This document shows, one piece after another, positions 8,229 through 17,575 of a stretch of 64,000 nt of DNA. The position numbers and the translations under genes are program-made. The stretch is taken from the NCBI RefSeq assembly GCF_042685365.1, contig NZ_JBHUMY010000006.1, positions 564,797 through 628,796 on the forward strand. The letters run 5' to 3'. This DNA is from Paenibacillus_AP thailandensis (GTDB lineage Bacteria; Bacillota; Bacilli; Paenibacillales; Paenibacillaceae). Below the pieces are notes generated by a model. The model had not been told where the DNA came from, did no database searches, and saw nothing but the letters and a program-made list of their open reading frames with translations. Positions within the stretch are counted from its first letter, which is position 1. Every line of letters begins with the position of its first letter.

Positions 8229-9239
8229 ATGTCCGTCGCGATCAGTATTTTGGACCAAAGTCCGATCAATCCGGGCGAAACGTCAACGGAAGCTTTCGCT
8301 CATACGCTTGTCTTGGCGCAAAGGGCGGAAGAGCTAGGATTTCGCCGGTTCTGGGTATCGGAGCATCATGACTCGGAGCATTTGGCGGGTTCGTCGCCGG
8401 AGGTGCTGATCTCCTATCTGCTTGCCAAAACGAATCGGATCCGCATCGGCTCGGGCGGCATTATGCTTCAGCACTACAGCCCGTATAAAGTGGCGGAAAA
8501 CTTTCATGTGCTCGCGTCGCTTGCGCCGGGCCGCGTCGATCTTGGCGTCGGCCGAGCGCCGGGAGGTTTGCCGCGCAGCACGCAGGCGCTTCAGAGAGGA
8601 GTCGAAAACCCGCAATCGCTGACGGACAAAATTATCGAGCTGCGCCAGCATTTGGCGGGAAATCCGGACGAAGGCGGCCCTCTTGCGGGCTTGAAGGCAA
8701 CGCCGCTTCCGGAAATTGAGCCGGAGCTTCATTTGCTCGGCGCTTCAAACAGCAGCGCGGAGCTGGCGGCGAGCCTCGGACTCCCTTATGTATTCTCCTT
8801 GTTTATCGGGGGCGATGAACAGGCGGCCGTTGAGGCCGTGCAGAAATACCGGGAACAGTTCAACTACGCGCACGGGTCTTCGCCGCAGGCGATTCTGGCC
8901 TTGTCCGCCATCGTTGCGGATACGGACGAGGAAGCGGAAAGCTTGATTGTGCCTCACAAGCTGGTGAAGGTCTATCTCGCCAGCGGACGCAAAGTGACGC
9001 TTGGAACGGTCGAGCAGGCGGAGGAGTACGGACGCCAAGCCGGCGAGCCGTATACCATCGAAGAGAAGGAGCCGTTAGTGACGGCAGGCTCCAAAGAGAC
9101 CGTGCGCGGCAAGCTCCTTGCTTTGCAGGAAGCGGCCGGCGTCGATGAATTTATCGTCACGACGAATATCGCGCCTTTTGAGAAGCGGGTTCGTTCATAT
9201 GAGCTGTTAAGCGAGGCGTTTGCAGAAGTGACGGCTTAA
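8229..9239 (+). CDS. ytmO: Luciferase-like flavin monooxygenase, YtmO/CmoO-like
   Basis: A 336-residue LLM-class enzyme (SILDQSPINPGETSTEAF; FRRFWVSEHHDSEHLAGSSPEV; IRIGSGGIMLQHYSPYKVAENF; APGRVDLGVGRAPGG). These are FMNH2-dependent monooxygenases. In the ytm pathway the enzyme is part of the oxidative release of sulfur from N-acetylated S-alkyl cysteines. Of two in-frame ATGs, the one at 8229 is chosen because it has about 7 nt spacing to AGGAGGG, while 8223 has almost none. Substrate is inferred from context. Confidence 0.75.
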   Translation: MSVAISILDQSPINPGETSTEAFAHTLVLAQRAEELGFRRFWVSEHHDSEHLAGSSPEVLISYLLAKTNRIRIGSGGIMLQHYSPYKVAENFHVLASLAPGRVDLGVGRAPGGLPRSTQALQRGVENPQSLTDKIIELRQHLAGNPDEGGPLAGLKATPLPEIEPELHLLGASNSSAELAASLGLPYVFSLFIGGDEQAAVEAVQKYREQFNYAHGSSPQAILALSAIVADTDEEAESLIVPHKLVKVYLASGRKVTLGTVEQAEEYGRQAGEPYTIEEKEPLVTAGSKETVRGKLLALQEAAGVDEFIVTTNIAPFEKRVRSYELLSEAFAEVTA

Positions 9240-9256
9240 ATAGCTTATGAAACTTG

Positions 9257-9343
9257 GAAGCCCAGCTTCACAAAACGAAGCGGATGCTTTCGAAGCAACG
9301 TTTTGTTGCGATGATATTCGAAGAAGCCCAGCTTCACAAAACG
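9257..9343. repeat. Direct repeat pair with internal hairpins in operon gap
   Basis: A 21-nt sequence, GAAGCCCAGCTTCACAAAAC plus G, occurs twice (9257-9277 and 9323-9343), each with a small GAAG/CTTC hairpin. Between them are a second copy of the 8167 near-palindrome (9273-9291) and a GCAAC/GTTGC hairpin (9295-9309). The unit is non-coding and sits between two co-oriented genes; it looks like a dispersed small repeat family. Confidence 0.65.
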
Positions 9344-9360
9344 TCTGAGGAGGAGCGCTG

Positions 9361-10548
9361 ATGAGCAAAGAAATCAAGTATCGCAGCGCGGCATCGCTTG
9401 CGGGACGGCTGACGGAGATCCGCAGGGAACTGCACCGTTATCCGGAGCTGTCGCACGAGGAATTCGAAACAACGGCTAGAATAAAGCGATGGCTTGAGGC
9501 GGAAGGCATCCGAATTGCGCGCTATCCGCTGAGGACGGGCGTCATCGCAGAGGTAGGAGGCCGGCATGGCGGGCCGATCGTCGCGCTGCGGGCGGATATC
9601 GATGCGCTGCCGATTCAGGAGCAGACAGGTCTCCCGTTTGCCTCGGCCGTTCCGGGCAAAATGCACGCCTGCGGCCACGATTTTCATACCGCCGCTTTGA
9701 TCGGCGCCGCTTATTTGCTGAAGGAACGGGAGGATGAGCTCCAGGGGACGGTCAGACTTCTGTTCCAGCCTGCCGAAGAGAAGGCGTCCGGTGCGCGCAA
9801 AGTAGTGGAAAGCGGCGCGCTTGAAGGGGTCCGAGCCGTATTCGGTTTGCATAATAAACCGGATCTTCCCGTAGGCACGATCGGCATTAAAGGCGGTCCG
9901 CTTATGGCTGCCGCAGACGGTTTTGTCGTGGAGGTGGCCGGCCAAGGCTCGCATGCCGCCGTACCCGAGGCGGGCATCGATCCGATCGTCACCGCTTCGC
10001 ATATCGTGGCGGCGCTGCAGTCGATCGTCAGCCGCAGCGTAAGCGCGCTCGATAGCGCCGTCATCAGCGTGACGAAGCTGCATAGCGGCACCGTCTGGAA
10101 CGTTATTCCCGAGAAGGCGGTGCTTGAAGGAACGATACGTACGTTTGATGCGGGCGTCCGCAGCCGCGTGCTCGACCGGTTTGCCCAAGTCGTCGAAGGA
10201 GTGGCGTCCGCTTATGGAACAAGCGCATCCATACGCTGGGTCGAAGGACCGCCGCCGGTCCGCAACGACGAAGCTCTGGCCGGGCTGGGCTGGAAGGAGG
10301 CGGAGCAATTAGGGCTTCTGCCCGTCGTTCCGACGCCTTCGCCCGCCGGAGAAGACTTCTCCGTCTACCAGCAGCATGTGCCGGGCTTGTTCGTATTTCT
10401 CGGAACGGCGGGGCCTCACGAATGGCATCATCCGGCTTTCGATCTGGATGAACGCGCCCTGCCGATCGCGGCCGATTTTTTGGCCGGACTCGCAGAACGC
10501 GCGATTGCGAACTTCACGGTCGGAGCACAAAGCCGGCCATCCTATTAA
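9361..10548 (+). CDS. M20-family amidohydrolase/N-deacylase (YtnL/YxeP-like)
   Basis: A 395-residue M20D metalloenzyme. The N-terminal ELHRYPELSHEEFET opening, metal-binding MHACGHDFHTA (residues 101-111), QPAEEKASGA with the catalytic Glu pair, a dimerisation domain around GQGSHAAVPEAGIDPI, and a late PSPAGEDFSVYQ are all present. Such enzymes hydrolyse N-acyl amino acids. In this operon it would deacetylate the N-acetylcysteine product made after the GNAT and monooxygenase steps, an inference from the ytm/yxe pathways of Bacillus subtilis. RBS GAGGAGGAG. Confidence 0.75.
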   Translation: MSKEIKYRSAASLAGRLTEIRRELHRYPELSHEEFETTARIKRWLEAEGIRIARYPLRTGVIAEVGGRHGGPIVALRADIDALPIQEQTGLPFASAVPGKMHACGHDFHTAALIGAAYLLKEREDELQGTVRLLFQPAEEKASGARKVVESGALEGVRAVFGLHNKPDLPVGTIGIKGGPLMAAADGFVVEVAGQGSHAAVPEAGIDPIVTASHIVAALQSIVSRSVSALDSAVISVTKLHSGTVWNVIPEKAVLEGTIRTFDAGVRSRVLDRFAQVVEGVASAYGTSASIRWVEGPPPVRNDEALAGLGWKEAEQLGLLPVVPTPSPAGEDFSVYQQHVPGLFVFLGTAGPHEWHHPAFDLDERALPIAADFLAGLAERAIANFTVGAQSRPSY

Positions 10549-10565
10549 AATCGGAGGGAATCGAC

Positions 10566-11084
10566 ATGAGCGAAGCGGATATTCAGTCGTATTTGGATAC
10601 GCATCTGCAGCTGACCCGGGCCGTCGCCGGACTGGATGAGGAGCAGCTGAAATGGAAAGAAAGCGAAGCCAAATGGAGCGTAACCGAGGTTCTCGCTCAT
10701 CTGGCCGATCACAATATCGTCGTGTCGTTCCGGATTCGCGATCTTTTGGCCGACACGAAAGCGCAGCTGCCGGCGTTCGATCAGGATAGATGGGTATCGG
10801 GGCAGCGGTCCAACGACGGAAACGCGGCGGACATCTTGAATGCGTTCTGGTCGCTGCTTCAATACAACGGCTTGCTGTTCGGCCGGCTGAGCGAGCGGGA
10901 TTTCGACAAGAGCGGCATCAACTTTAAAGGGGAAACGGTTCGCGTCCGGGATATTATCGCCGGATTTACGAGGCATGTACACAACCATATCGGCCAGATC
11001 GAACGGATCAAAAAAGCTTACCGCGATCATGTTTCCGGAGCATCGGCCGCACAGGCCGCATCGCAAGGAGGGGAAGCATCATGA
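10566..11084 (+). CDS. DinB/YfiT-like metal-binding protein
   Basis: A 172-residue four-helix DinB-superfamily protein. Candidate metal ligands are His in VLAHLADHNIVV and in FTRHVHNHIGQIERI, the usual positions. Some relatives are bacillithiol- or mycothiol-dependent transferases, which would fit a thiol pathway, but no activity is shown. It overlaps the next gene by ATGA, so it is translationally coupled to the monooxygenase. RBS CGGAGGGAA. Confidence 0.75.
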   Translation: MSEADIQSYLDTHLQLTRAVAGLDEEQLKWKESEAKWSVTEVLAHLADHNIVVSFRIRDLLADTKAQLPAFDQDRWVSGQRSNDGNAADILNAFWSLLQYNGLLFGRLSERDFDKSGINFKGETVRVRDIIAGFTRHVHNHIGQIERIKKAYRDHVSGASAAQAASQGGEAS

Positions 11085-12424
11085 CGCGCCGCAAACAATT
11101 AAAGCTGGGCGCTATGCTTCACGGCGTCGGCAGCAGTACATCGTTATGGCGGCACCCGGATATCCAGCCGGATGCAAGCGTCAATTTCGAGCTGTACAAA
11201 AGATGGGTCGAGAAGGCGGAGGCAGGCAAGTTCGATCTGGTCTTTATTGCGGACGGTCTCTATATTAACGAAAAGTCGATCCCCCATTTTTTGAACCGGT
11301 TCGAGCCTCTTACGATTCTGAGCGCACTTGCTGCGGTGAGCAAGCGGATTGGTCTTGTCGGGACTTTATCGACTTCCTACAGCGAACCGTTTACCGTCGC
11401 GCGCCAGTTCGGTTCGCTTGATATGATCAGCGGCGGGCGTGCCGGCTGGAACGTGGTCACTTCGCCGCTTGAAGGATCTGCGCTTAATTACGGCAAGAAA
11501 GAGCATCCCGACCACGACAAGCGCTACCGGATCGCGACGGAATTTTTGGAGGTGACGCGCGGCTTGTGGGACTCCTGGGAGGACGACGCTTTCGTCCGCG
11601 ACAAAGCTTCCGGCGTTTTCTTCGATCCCGCCAAGATGCATGCGCTGAATCACGAAGGCGAATTTTTTTCCGTCAAAGGGCCGCTTAATATTGCGCGCTC
11701 CAAACAAGGGCAGCCGGTCATTTTCCAAGCGGGCGCTTCGGAAGTCGGCAAAGATTATGCGGCGAAGCATGCGGACGCGATTTTTACCGGCCACGAAACG
11801 ATCGAGGACGCGGCCCTGTTCTATCAAGATGTGAAGCGCCGCGCAGCGTCGTTCGGAAGGAATCCGGATCATGTGCTGGTCTTCCCCGGTATCGGGCCGG
11901 TCATCGGGAGCACGGAAGAAGAGGCGGAAAGCAAATATCAAGAGGTCGTCCGGCTTGTCTCGCCGGAGAATGCGCTTATTTATCTCGGACGCTTCTTTGA
12001 GCATCACGACTTCTCTCAATACGATCTCGATGCTCCGTTCCCGGAATTGGGCGATCTGGGGCGCAACAGCTTCCAGAGCGGCACGGACAAAATCAAGGCG
12101 CAAGCGAAAGAGAAAGGATTGACCCTCCGCCAGGTCGCTTTGTCGGCAGCAACGCCGCGACCGACCTTCATTGGCACGCCGGAGCAGGTTGCGGACCGGG
12201 TGCAGCGATGGTTCGAGGCGGGAGCCGCAGACGGCTTTATGATTCAATCCTCCGTTCCGCATGGTCTGGAAGATTTCATCGAACATGTCGTGCCGATTCT
12301 GCAGGAGCGCGGCTTGTTCCGTACCGAATACGAAAGCGATACGCTGCGCGGCAATCTGGGCGTGCCAATTCCGGCCAATCGCTATTCCGAAGCGGCTAAG
12401 GCGTCGGAACCCGTCATTCCATAG
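11081..12424 (+). CDS. ytnJ: NtaA/SnaA/DszA-family monooxygenase, CmoJ-like, copy 1
   Basis: A 447-residue bacterial-luciferase-fold enzyme of the NtaA/DszA subfamily (LKLGAMLHGVGSSTSLWRHP; GLVGTLSTSYSEPFTVARQF; SGGRAGWNVVTSP; VIFQAGASEVGKDYAA). These use reduced flavin and O2 to oxidise S- or N-substituted compounds. YtnJ (CmoJ) does this on N-acetyl S-(2-succino)cysteine type substrates. The start overlaps the DinB stop, with AAGGAGGGGAAG upstream. A close paralogue follows at 12582. Confidence 0.8.
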   Translation: MTRRKQLKLGAMLHGVGSSTSLWRHPDIQPDASVNFELYKRWVEKAEAGKFDLVFIADGLYINEKSIPHFLNRFEPLTILSALAAVSKRIGLVGTLSTSYSEPFTVARQFGSLDMISGGRAGWNVVTSPLEGSALNYGKKEHPDHDKRYRIATEFLEVTRGLWDSWEDDAFVRDKASGVFFDPAKMHALNHEGEFFSVKGPLNIARSKQGQPVIFQAGASEVGKDYAAKHADAIFTGHETIEDAALFYQDVKRRAASFGRNPDHVLVFPGIGPVIGSTEEEAESKYQEVVRLVSPENALIYLGRFFEHHDFSQYDLDAPFPELGDLGRNSFQSGTDKIKAQAKEKGLTLRQVALSAATPRPTFIGTPEQVADRVQRWFEAGAADGFMIQSSVPHGLEDFIEHVVPILQERGLFRTEYESDTLRGNLGVPIPANRYSEAAKASEPVIP

Positions 12425-12581
12425 ATCATTGTAGACCGTCGATAGAATAGATCTATACATTATTGTAGGGCCGGATTCCGGGTGATACATTATGGTCGAG
12501 TTTAATTCCGATTAAACAAATAGGGAAATTCATATTAGATCGAATCGGGATTTATAAAAACGGGTCAAAGGTGGAGTGGTC

Positions 12582-13928
12582 ATGGGAAAAAGGAGAACGT
12601 TGAAATTAGGAGCGGTGCTTCATGGCGTGGGCGGAAGCGCGTCGGGCTGGAGACACCCGGATATGCCTGCCGACGCAAGCGTCAATATCGGCTTTTACAA
12701 GCAGCAAGCATTGAAGGCGGAAGAAGGCAAATTTGATTTTATATTCATTGCGGACGGCCTATATATTACCGAGAAGTCCATCCCTCATTTTCTGAACCGT
12801 TTCGAACCGGTCACGATCCTTTCTGCGCTTGGAGCCGTCACATCGCATATCGGGCTTGTCGGCACATTGTCGACTTCTTACAGCGAGCCCTTTACGGTGG
12901 CCCGTCAATTCGCCTCGATCGATCATATTAGCGGGGGACGCGCCGGCTGGAACGTCGTCACTTCTCCGCTCGAGGGCAGCGCGCTCAATTTCGGCGGGAA
13001 GCCTCATCCTTCCCATCCGGAGCGATACCGGATCGCCGAGGAATATTTGGAGGTAACGAAAGGCTTGTGGGATTCTTGGGAGGACGACGCATTCGTCCGC
13101 GACAAGGAAACCGGCGTGTTCTTCGATCCGGCCAAAATGCACCGTTTGAATCATAAAGGCGAGTATTTCTCCGTTCAGGGACCTCTTAACATTGCCCGCT
13201 CGAAGCAAGGACAGCCGGTTATTTTCCAGGCGGGATCGTCCGACAGCGGGCGCAATCTTGCCGCAAAAACGGCGGACGCCGTATTTACGGGGCCGGAGTC
13301 GATCGAGGAAGCGAAAGAGTTCTACCGCGATGTGAAGCAGCGGATTATCCGGAACGGCCGAAATCCGGAGCATACGCTTATTTTTCCCGGGATCGGTCCC
13401 ATTATCGGCCGTACGGAGGCGGAAGCGGAGGAAAAGTATCGCCAAATCGCAAGTCTGGTGACGATCGAGCAGGCGCTGGATTACTTGGGACGGTTCTTCG
13501 AGCACCATGACTTCTCGCAATACGAGCTGGATGCGCCGTTCCCGGACTTGGGCGATTTCGGATCTAACAGCTTCCGCAGCACGACCGACCGGATCAAGCG
13601 GCGCGCCAAGGAACAGCAGCTGACGCTCCGCGAGGTAGCGCTGCAGGCGGCTACGCCGCGGACCGCTTTTATCGGAACGCCGGAGCGCGTTGCGGGTTTG
13701 GTCCAGCAGTGGTTCGAGGAAGAGGCGGCGGACGGTTTTATCGTAGGCGCAAGCGATCCGAACGGTTTGAACGATTTCGTTGACCTCGTCGTGCCGATCC
13801 TGCAAGAGCGCGGGCTGTTCCGTACCGAATACGAGGCGGACACGCTGCGCGGCAATCTCGGCATTCCGGTGCCCGAAAACCGCTATACAGCCGCCCGTAA
13901 AGCAGCCGACTCGATTGTGAATTCGTAA
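12582..13928 (+). CDS. NtaA/SnaA/DszA-family monooxygenase, CmoJ-like, copy 2
   Basis: The 448-residue product is collinear with the preceding gene over its whole length and clearly a tandem paralogue (same motifs: GAVLHGVGGSASGWRHP, STSYSEPFTVARQF, SGGRAGWNVVTSPLEGSALNFG). It has its own 150-bp upstream gap and RBS AGGTGGAG. The ATG at 12582 fits the RBS better than the GTG at 12576. Divergence is spread through the protein, so the copies probably act on different substrates rather than being a recent duplication. Confidence 0.8.
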   Translation: MGKRRTLKLGAVLHGVGGSASGWRHPDMPADASVNIGFYKQQALKAEEGKFDFIFIADGLYITEKSIPHFLNRFEPVTILSALGAVTSHIGLVGTLSTSYSEPFTVARQFASIDHISGGRAGWNVVTSPLEGSALNFGGKPHPSHPERYRIAEEYLEVTKGLWDSWEDDAFVRDKETGVFFDPAKMHRLNHKGEYFSVQGPLNIARSKQGQPVIFQAGSSDSGRNLAAKTADAVFTGPESIEEAKEFYRDVKQRIIRNGRNPEHTLIFPGIGPIIGRTEAEAEEKYRQIASLVTIEQALDYLGRFFEHHDFSQYELDAPFPDLGDFGSNSFRSTTDRIKRRAKEQQLTLREVALQAATPRTAFIGTPERVAGLVQQWFEEEAADGFIVGASDPNGLNDFVDLVVPILQERGLFRTEYEADTLRGNLGIPVPENRYTAARKAADSIVNS

Positions 13929-14013
13929 CATGTGAATTCGTAATTGGGTGCGGCAAAGGGAATTCCTTTTCGGAGTGAAATGGCCTTAAGTTCTATTCTT
14001 TGGAGGGGCGAAA

Positions 14014-15669
14014 ATGAAAATACGAAAAAGATACCGCCAAGCTGCCGCCGCTCTGCTGGCATTTACGCTGGTGCTTGCCGGATGCGGAGGAACACCCGGT
14101 ACGGAGCATGCAGGCGGCGAATCGCAAGCGCCGGGCACGGCCAGCGCAGAAGGAACGGCAACGCAGGGGGGAGAACTAACCTACGCGCTGGCCACATCGC
14201 CGGATACACTCGATCCGCACCGCAGCGGGCTCGCCGTTGCAGTACGCGTTATTCGCACGATTTTCGACTCGCTGGTCGTTCAGCTTCCGGATAATTCGAT
14301 CAAGCCGTGGCTCGCCACTTCATGGACGATCTCCGAGGACGGCAAAAGCTATACCTTCAAGCTGCGTCAGGACGTCAAGTTCCAGGACGGCACGCCGTTT
14401 AACGCCGAAGCGGTCAAATACAATTTCGACCGCATTCTGGACCCTGCGACGAAAGCCGGAAACGCGGCCGCGCTTCTTGCTCCTTATCAGTCGTCCGAAG
14501 TCATTGACGAGTATACGGTCAAGCTGAACCTGGCATCGCCGTCGCGCGCCTTTCTCGGCAATCTCAGTCAAGCGCTGCTAGGAATCGTCTCGCCGACGGC
14601 CGCGAAGAAATATGGGGACCGATTCGGGCAAAATCCGGTGGGCACCGGTCCGTTCAAATTTGTCGGTTGGGCTGAAAACTCGGAAATTAAAGTGGAGCGC
14701 AACCCGGACTACAAATGGGCGCCGGAGCTTGTAAAGAACGAAGGAGCGCCGTATCTGGACGGCATCGCCTTTAAGATCGTGCCGGAAGAGGCCACCCGCA
14801 TCGGCAGCGTCCTGAGCGGACAAGTGCTTGCCGCGGAAACGGTACCGCCGCAAAATATCGTTTCCTTTAAAAACGATTCGAAATTTCAACTGCTGGAGGC
14901 CAATACGGTCGGTCTGCCGTATACGCTGTTTTTCAATCTGGAGAGGGAGCCCTGGAATGAGGAGAAAGCGAGACAAGCCGTTCAACTTGCGATCGACGTC
15001 GACAGCATCGTCAAAACGTTGTATTTGGGCACCTACGACCGCGCATGGTCTCCGCTTACGCCCGGCACCTTCGGTTATGACCCGTCCCTTGAGAACAGCG
15101 TGAAGCCCGATCTCGACAAGGCCAATGCGCTTCTCGACGAGCTGGGCTGGGCGAAAGGGGCGGACGGCATCCGGGCGAAGGACGGCAAGAAGCTCAGTCT
15201 GCATTATGTTGACGGTACGCCGAACCGGGAGAAGCGCAACGATATTGCCGTTATCGTTCAGCAGCAGCTGAAGGCTGTCGGCATTGCGGTCGACGTCGAG
15301 ATTACGAAGGACGTACGGACTGTGGTTTACACGAACGGGGCCTATGATTTATACGGGAATAGCCAAGTGAATTCGGATCCGAACGCGCTGTATGCATTCT
15401 ACCACTCCTACGATCCGAAGGGCCGTCCGACGCTTTCGCGGTTGTCGGATCCCGCTATCGACGAGCTGCTGGAGCAAGGACTGGTGGAACCGGACGATGC
15501 GAAACGCGCGGACATTTATAAGCAAATTCAGCGCTATATCATCGAACAGGCCGTCGTCATTCCGATCTACGTATTCCCCTATACGGTCGCGGCGGACAAA
15601 TCGGTGAAAGGAATCGTATTCGATTCGCTCGGTTATCCGTTGTTCCATGACGCATCCATCGATTCCTGA
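14014..15669 (+). CDS. Peptide/nickel-type ABC importer, substrate-binding lipoprotein
   Basis: A 551-residue family 5 solute-binding protein with lipobox LAGC (Cys24), followed by the family opening GGELTYALATSPDTLDPHRSGL and VGTGPFKFVGWAENSEIKVERNPDY. Usual ligands are oligopeptides, nickel chelates, glutathione or sugars. Here it opens a four-gene transporter unit immediately downstream of the sulfur monooxygenases, so glutathione conjugates or other S-containing peptides are plausible, but this is inference. RBS TTGGAGGGG. Confidence 0.8.
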   Translation: MKIRKRYRQAAAALLAFTLVLAGCGGTPGTEHAGGESQAPGTASAEGTATQGGELTYALATSPDTLDPHRSGLAVAVRVIRTIFDSLVVQLPDNSIKPWLATSWTISEDGKSYTFKLRQDVKFQDGTPFNAEAVKYNFDRILDPATKAGNAAALLAPYQSSEVIDEYTVKLNLASPSRAFLGNLSQALLGIVSPTAAKKYGDRFGQNPVGTGPFKFVGWAENSEIKVERNPDYKWAPELVKNEGAPYLDGIAFKIVPEEATRIGSVLSGQVLAAETVPPQNIVSFKNDSKFQLLEANTVGLPYTLFFNLEREPWNEEKARQAVQLAIDVDSIVKTLYLGTYDRAWSPLTPGTFGYDPSLENSVKPDLDKANALLDELGWAKGADGIRAKDGKKLSLHYVDGTPNREKRNDIAVIVQQQLKAVGIAVDVEITKDVRTVVYTNGAYDLYGNSQVNSDPNALYAFYHSYDPKGRPTLSRLSDPAIDELLEQGLVEPDDAKRADIYKQIQRYIIEQAVVIPIYVFPYTVAADKSVKGIVFDSLGYPLFHDASIDS

Positions 15670-15688
15670 AGAATGGGGGCAGGTTGGC

Positions 15689-16615
15689 ATGGCCAGAGTC
15701 GTTGCCGGACGTTTTCTTTCATCTTTGCTGGTTATCATGGGCTCCCTGGTGCTGGTCTTTACGATTCTGTACGTGCTTCCGGGAGACCCGACGGATACGA
15801 TTCTCGATCCTTCGGTCGCCACGCCGGAGATGGTCGCAAATTTACGGCATCAGCTGGGAGTGGATCAGCCGTTCCATATTCAGTTTTTCCGTTATTTCAG
15901 CCAGATGGTTCAGGGCGATTTCGGAACATCGCTTTTAAATTCCGAGCCGGTGCTGGATAAAATACTCGCGCATTTCCCGGCTACGCTGGCGTTGACGGCG
16001 GCGAGCTCGCTCGTCTCGGTCAGCGTCGGCCTTGTGCTCGGCGTTCTCTCGGCCGTTCATCGCAATCGTCTGATCGATATCGCAGCCCGAATCGTCGGAC
16101 TGTTCGGCATCTCGATGCCGACCTTCTGGTCCGGCATTCTTCTTATCGTCATCTTCAGCTTAAATCTCGGCTGGTTTCCGGCTATGGGATCGGACGGCTG
16201 GCTTACGCTGGTGCTGCCTGCGGTAACCCTCGGCATCGTGGGAGCGGGATTTATCGTCCGAATGGTTCGGAGCAGCATGCTGGACATTATCGACGAGCAC
16301 TTTATCGTAACGCTTCGCTCCAAAGGATTGACCGAGCGGGCCGTTATGTACCGGCATGCGCTGCGGAACGCATTGATCCCGGCCATCACCATGATCGGCA
16401 TGCTTGTCGGCGAGATGCTGGCGGGTACGGTGGTGGTCGAGACGGTTTTCTCCCGTCAAGGAATCGGCCGAATTCTTTCGGACGCCCTTATGGCGAAGGA
16501 TCTCCCCGTTGTACAAGGCGTTGTCTTTTTCTCGGCTCTTGTTTATGTGATCGCTAATTTGCTGGTCGACCTTTCTTATGCGGGCATAGATCCGAGGGTA
16601 AGGCGCTCCGCTTAA
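15689..16615 (+). CDS. Peptide-type ABC importer permease (DppB-like)
   Basis: A 308-residue permease with the DppB opening RFLSSLLVIMGSLVLVFTILYVLPGDPTD, about six TM segments and the EAA-type loop RSKGLTERAVMYRHALRNALIPAIT. The start at 15689 is preferred; the upstream in-frame ATG at 15647 would overlap the lipoprotein gene and adds a polar stretch absent from the family. Pairs with the next permease. Confidence 0.8.
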   Translation: MARVVAGRFLSSLLVIMGSLVLVFTILYVLPGDPTDTILDPSVATPEMVANLRHQLGVDQPFHIQFFRYFSQMVQGDFGTSLLNSEPVLDKILAHFPATLALTAASSLVSVSVGLVLGVLSAVHRNRLIDIAARIVGLFGISMPTFWSGILLIVIFSLNLGWFPAMGSDGWLTLVLPAVTLGIVGAGFIVRMVRSSMLDIIDEHFIVTLRSKGLTERAVMYRHALRNALIPAITMIGMLVGEMLAGTVVVETVFSRQGIGRILSDALMAKDLPVVQGVVFFSALVYVIANLLVDLSYAGIDPRVRRSA

Positions 16616-16639
16616 GTAATAGAAAGGAGTTGAACCCAC

Positions 16640-17533
16640 ATGCGGGAAGCCGTTTCCGCCAAAACCGTATGGCGCAAGCGGAGCAAACCGCTCGCATCCG
16701 TTCGTTCGTCGCGCATTACGGCTGCCGACCTGTTACTCTTGGGCGCAGGCGTTGTCATTTTGTTTATCGCGGCATGCGCGATCGTGCCGGGTTGGATTGC
16801 TCCTTATTCGCCTACGGAAATGTTGACCGGCAGCATTATGAAGCCCCCGAGCGCGGCTCATCTGTTCGGAACCGATTATTTCGGAAGAGACATTTTCAGC
16901 GTCGTCGTTCATGGAAGCCGCGATTCTCTTTTTATCGGATTCGCTTCCGTATTGGCCGGGGGGGTGGTCGGCGGCTCGATCGGCGCTTTGGCCGGATATG
17001 CCGGCGGCATGGTCGACACCGTATTGATGCGCTGCAACGATATTCTCATGACGATTCCCGGCATTTTGCTCGCGCTTGCGATTGCGGGAGCGCTTGGACC
17101 CGGCATGGTCAATATCGTGCTGGCCGTGGCGATCTCCTCCGTACCGGGTTATGCGCGCGTTATGCGTTCCCAAATTATAAGCATTAAAGGGCGAACCTTT
17201 ATCGCCGCTTCCCAATCGGTCGGAGCGCCGCCCCTACACATTTTTTGGAAGCATGTGCTGCCCAACGCGCTGTCGCCGCTGCTCGTTATGGCGACAATCG
17301 GCATCGGAACGTCAATATTGACCGGATCGGGATTAAGCTTTCTTGGTCTTGGCGTTCTCCGGGAAGTGCCCGATTGGGGAACGCTGCTCTCCCAGGGACG
17401 CGGCTACTTGACGGTGGCTTGGTGGATTTGCACCTTCCCCGGCCTCGCCATTACGCTGTTCGTCCTCGCCGTCAATATTATCGGCGATCGGCTAAGAGAT
17501 CATTTGGATCCGAAGAAAAATGCCTCGAGGTAA
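16640..17533 (+). CDS. Peptide-type ABC importer permease (DppC-like)
   Basis: A 297-residue permease with the DppC features: basic N-terminus, first TM at about residues 31-53, PSAAHLFGTDYFGRDIFSVVVHGSRDSL, and the EAA loop SQSVGAPPLHIFWKHVLPNALSPLLV. It forms the channel with the DppB-like subunit. RBS AAAGGAG at 16622-16628. Confidence 0.85.
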   Translation: MREAVSAKTVWRKRSKPLASVRSSRITAADLLLLGAGVVILFIAACAIVPGWIAPYSPTEMLTGSIMKPPSAAHLFGTDYFGRDIFSVVVHGSRDSLFIGFASVLAGGVVGGSIGALAGYAGGMVDTVLMRCNDILMTIPGILLALAIAGALGPGMVNIVLAVAISSVPGYARVMRSQIISIKGRTFIAASQSVGAPPLHIFWKHVLPNALSPLLVMATIGIGTSILTGSGLSFLGLGVLREVPDWGTLLSQGRGYLTVAWWICTFPGLAITLFVLAVNIIGDRLRDHLDPKKNASR

Positions 17534-17575
17534 GCGCGGCTCAATAGGCCGCAAAACGTTGTAGGAGGGTGACAG

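Noticed and set aside
11366..12490. Long minus-strand open frame opposite the first CmoJ gene
   Set aside because: Arg/Ala-rich shadow of a well-supported gene; no RBS and no recognisable motif. The same applies to 12759-13931 and 53595-54761.
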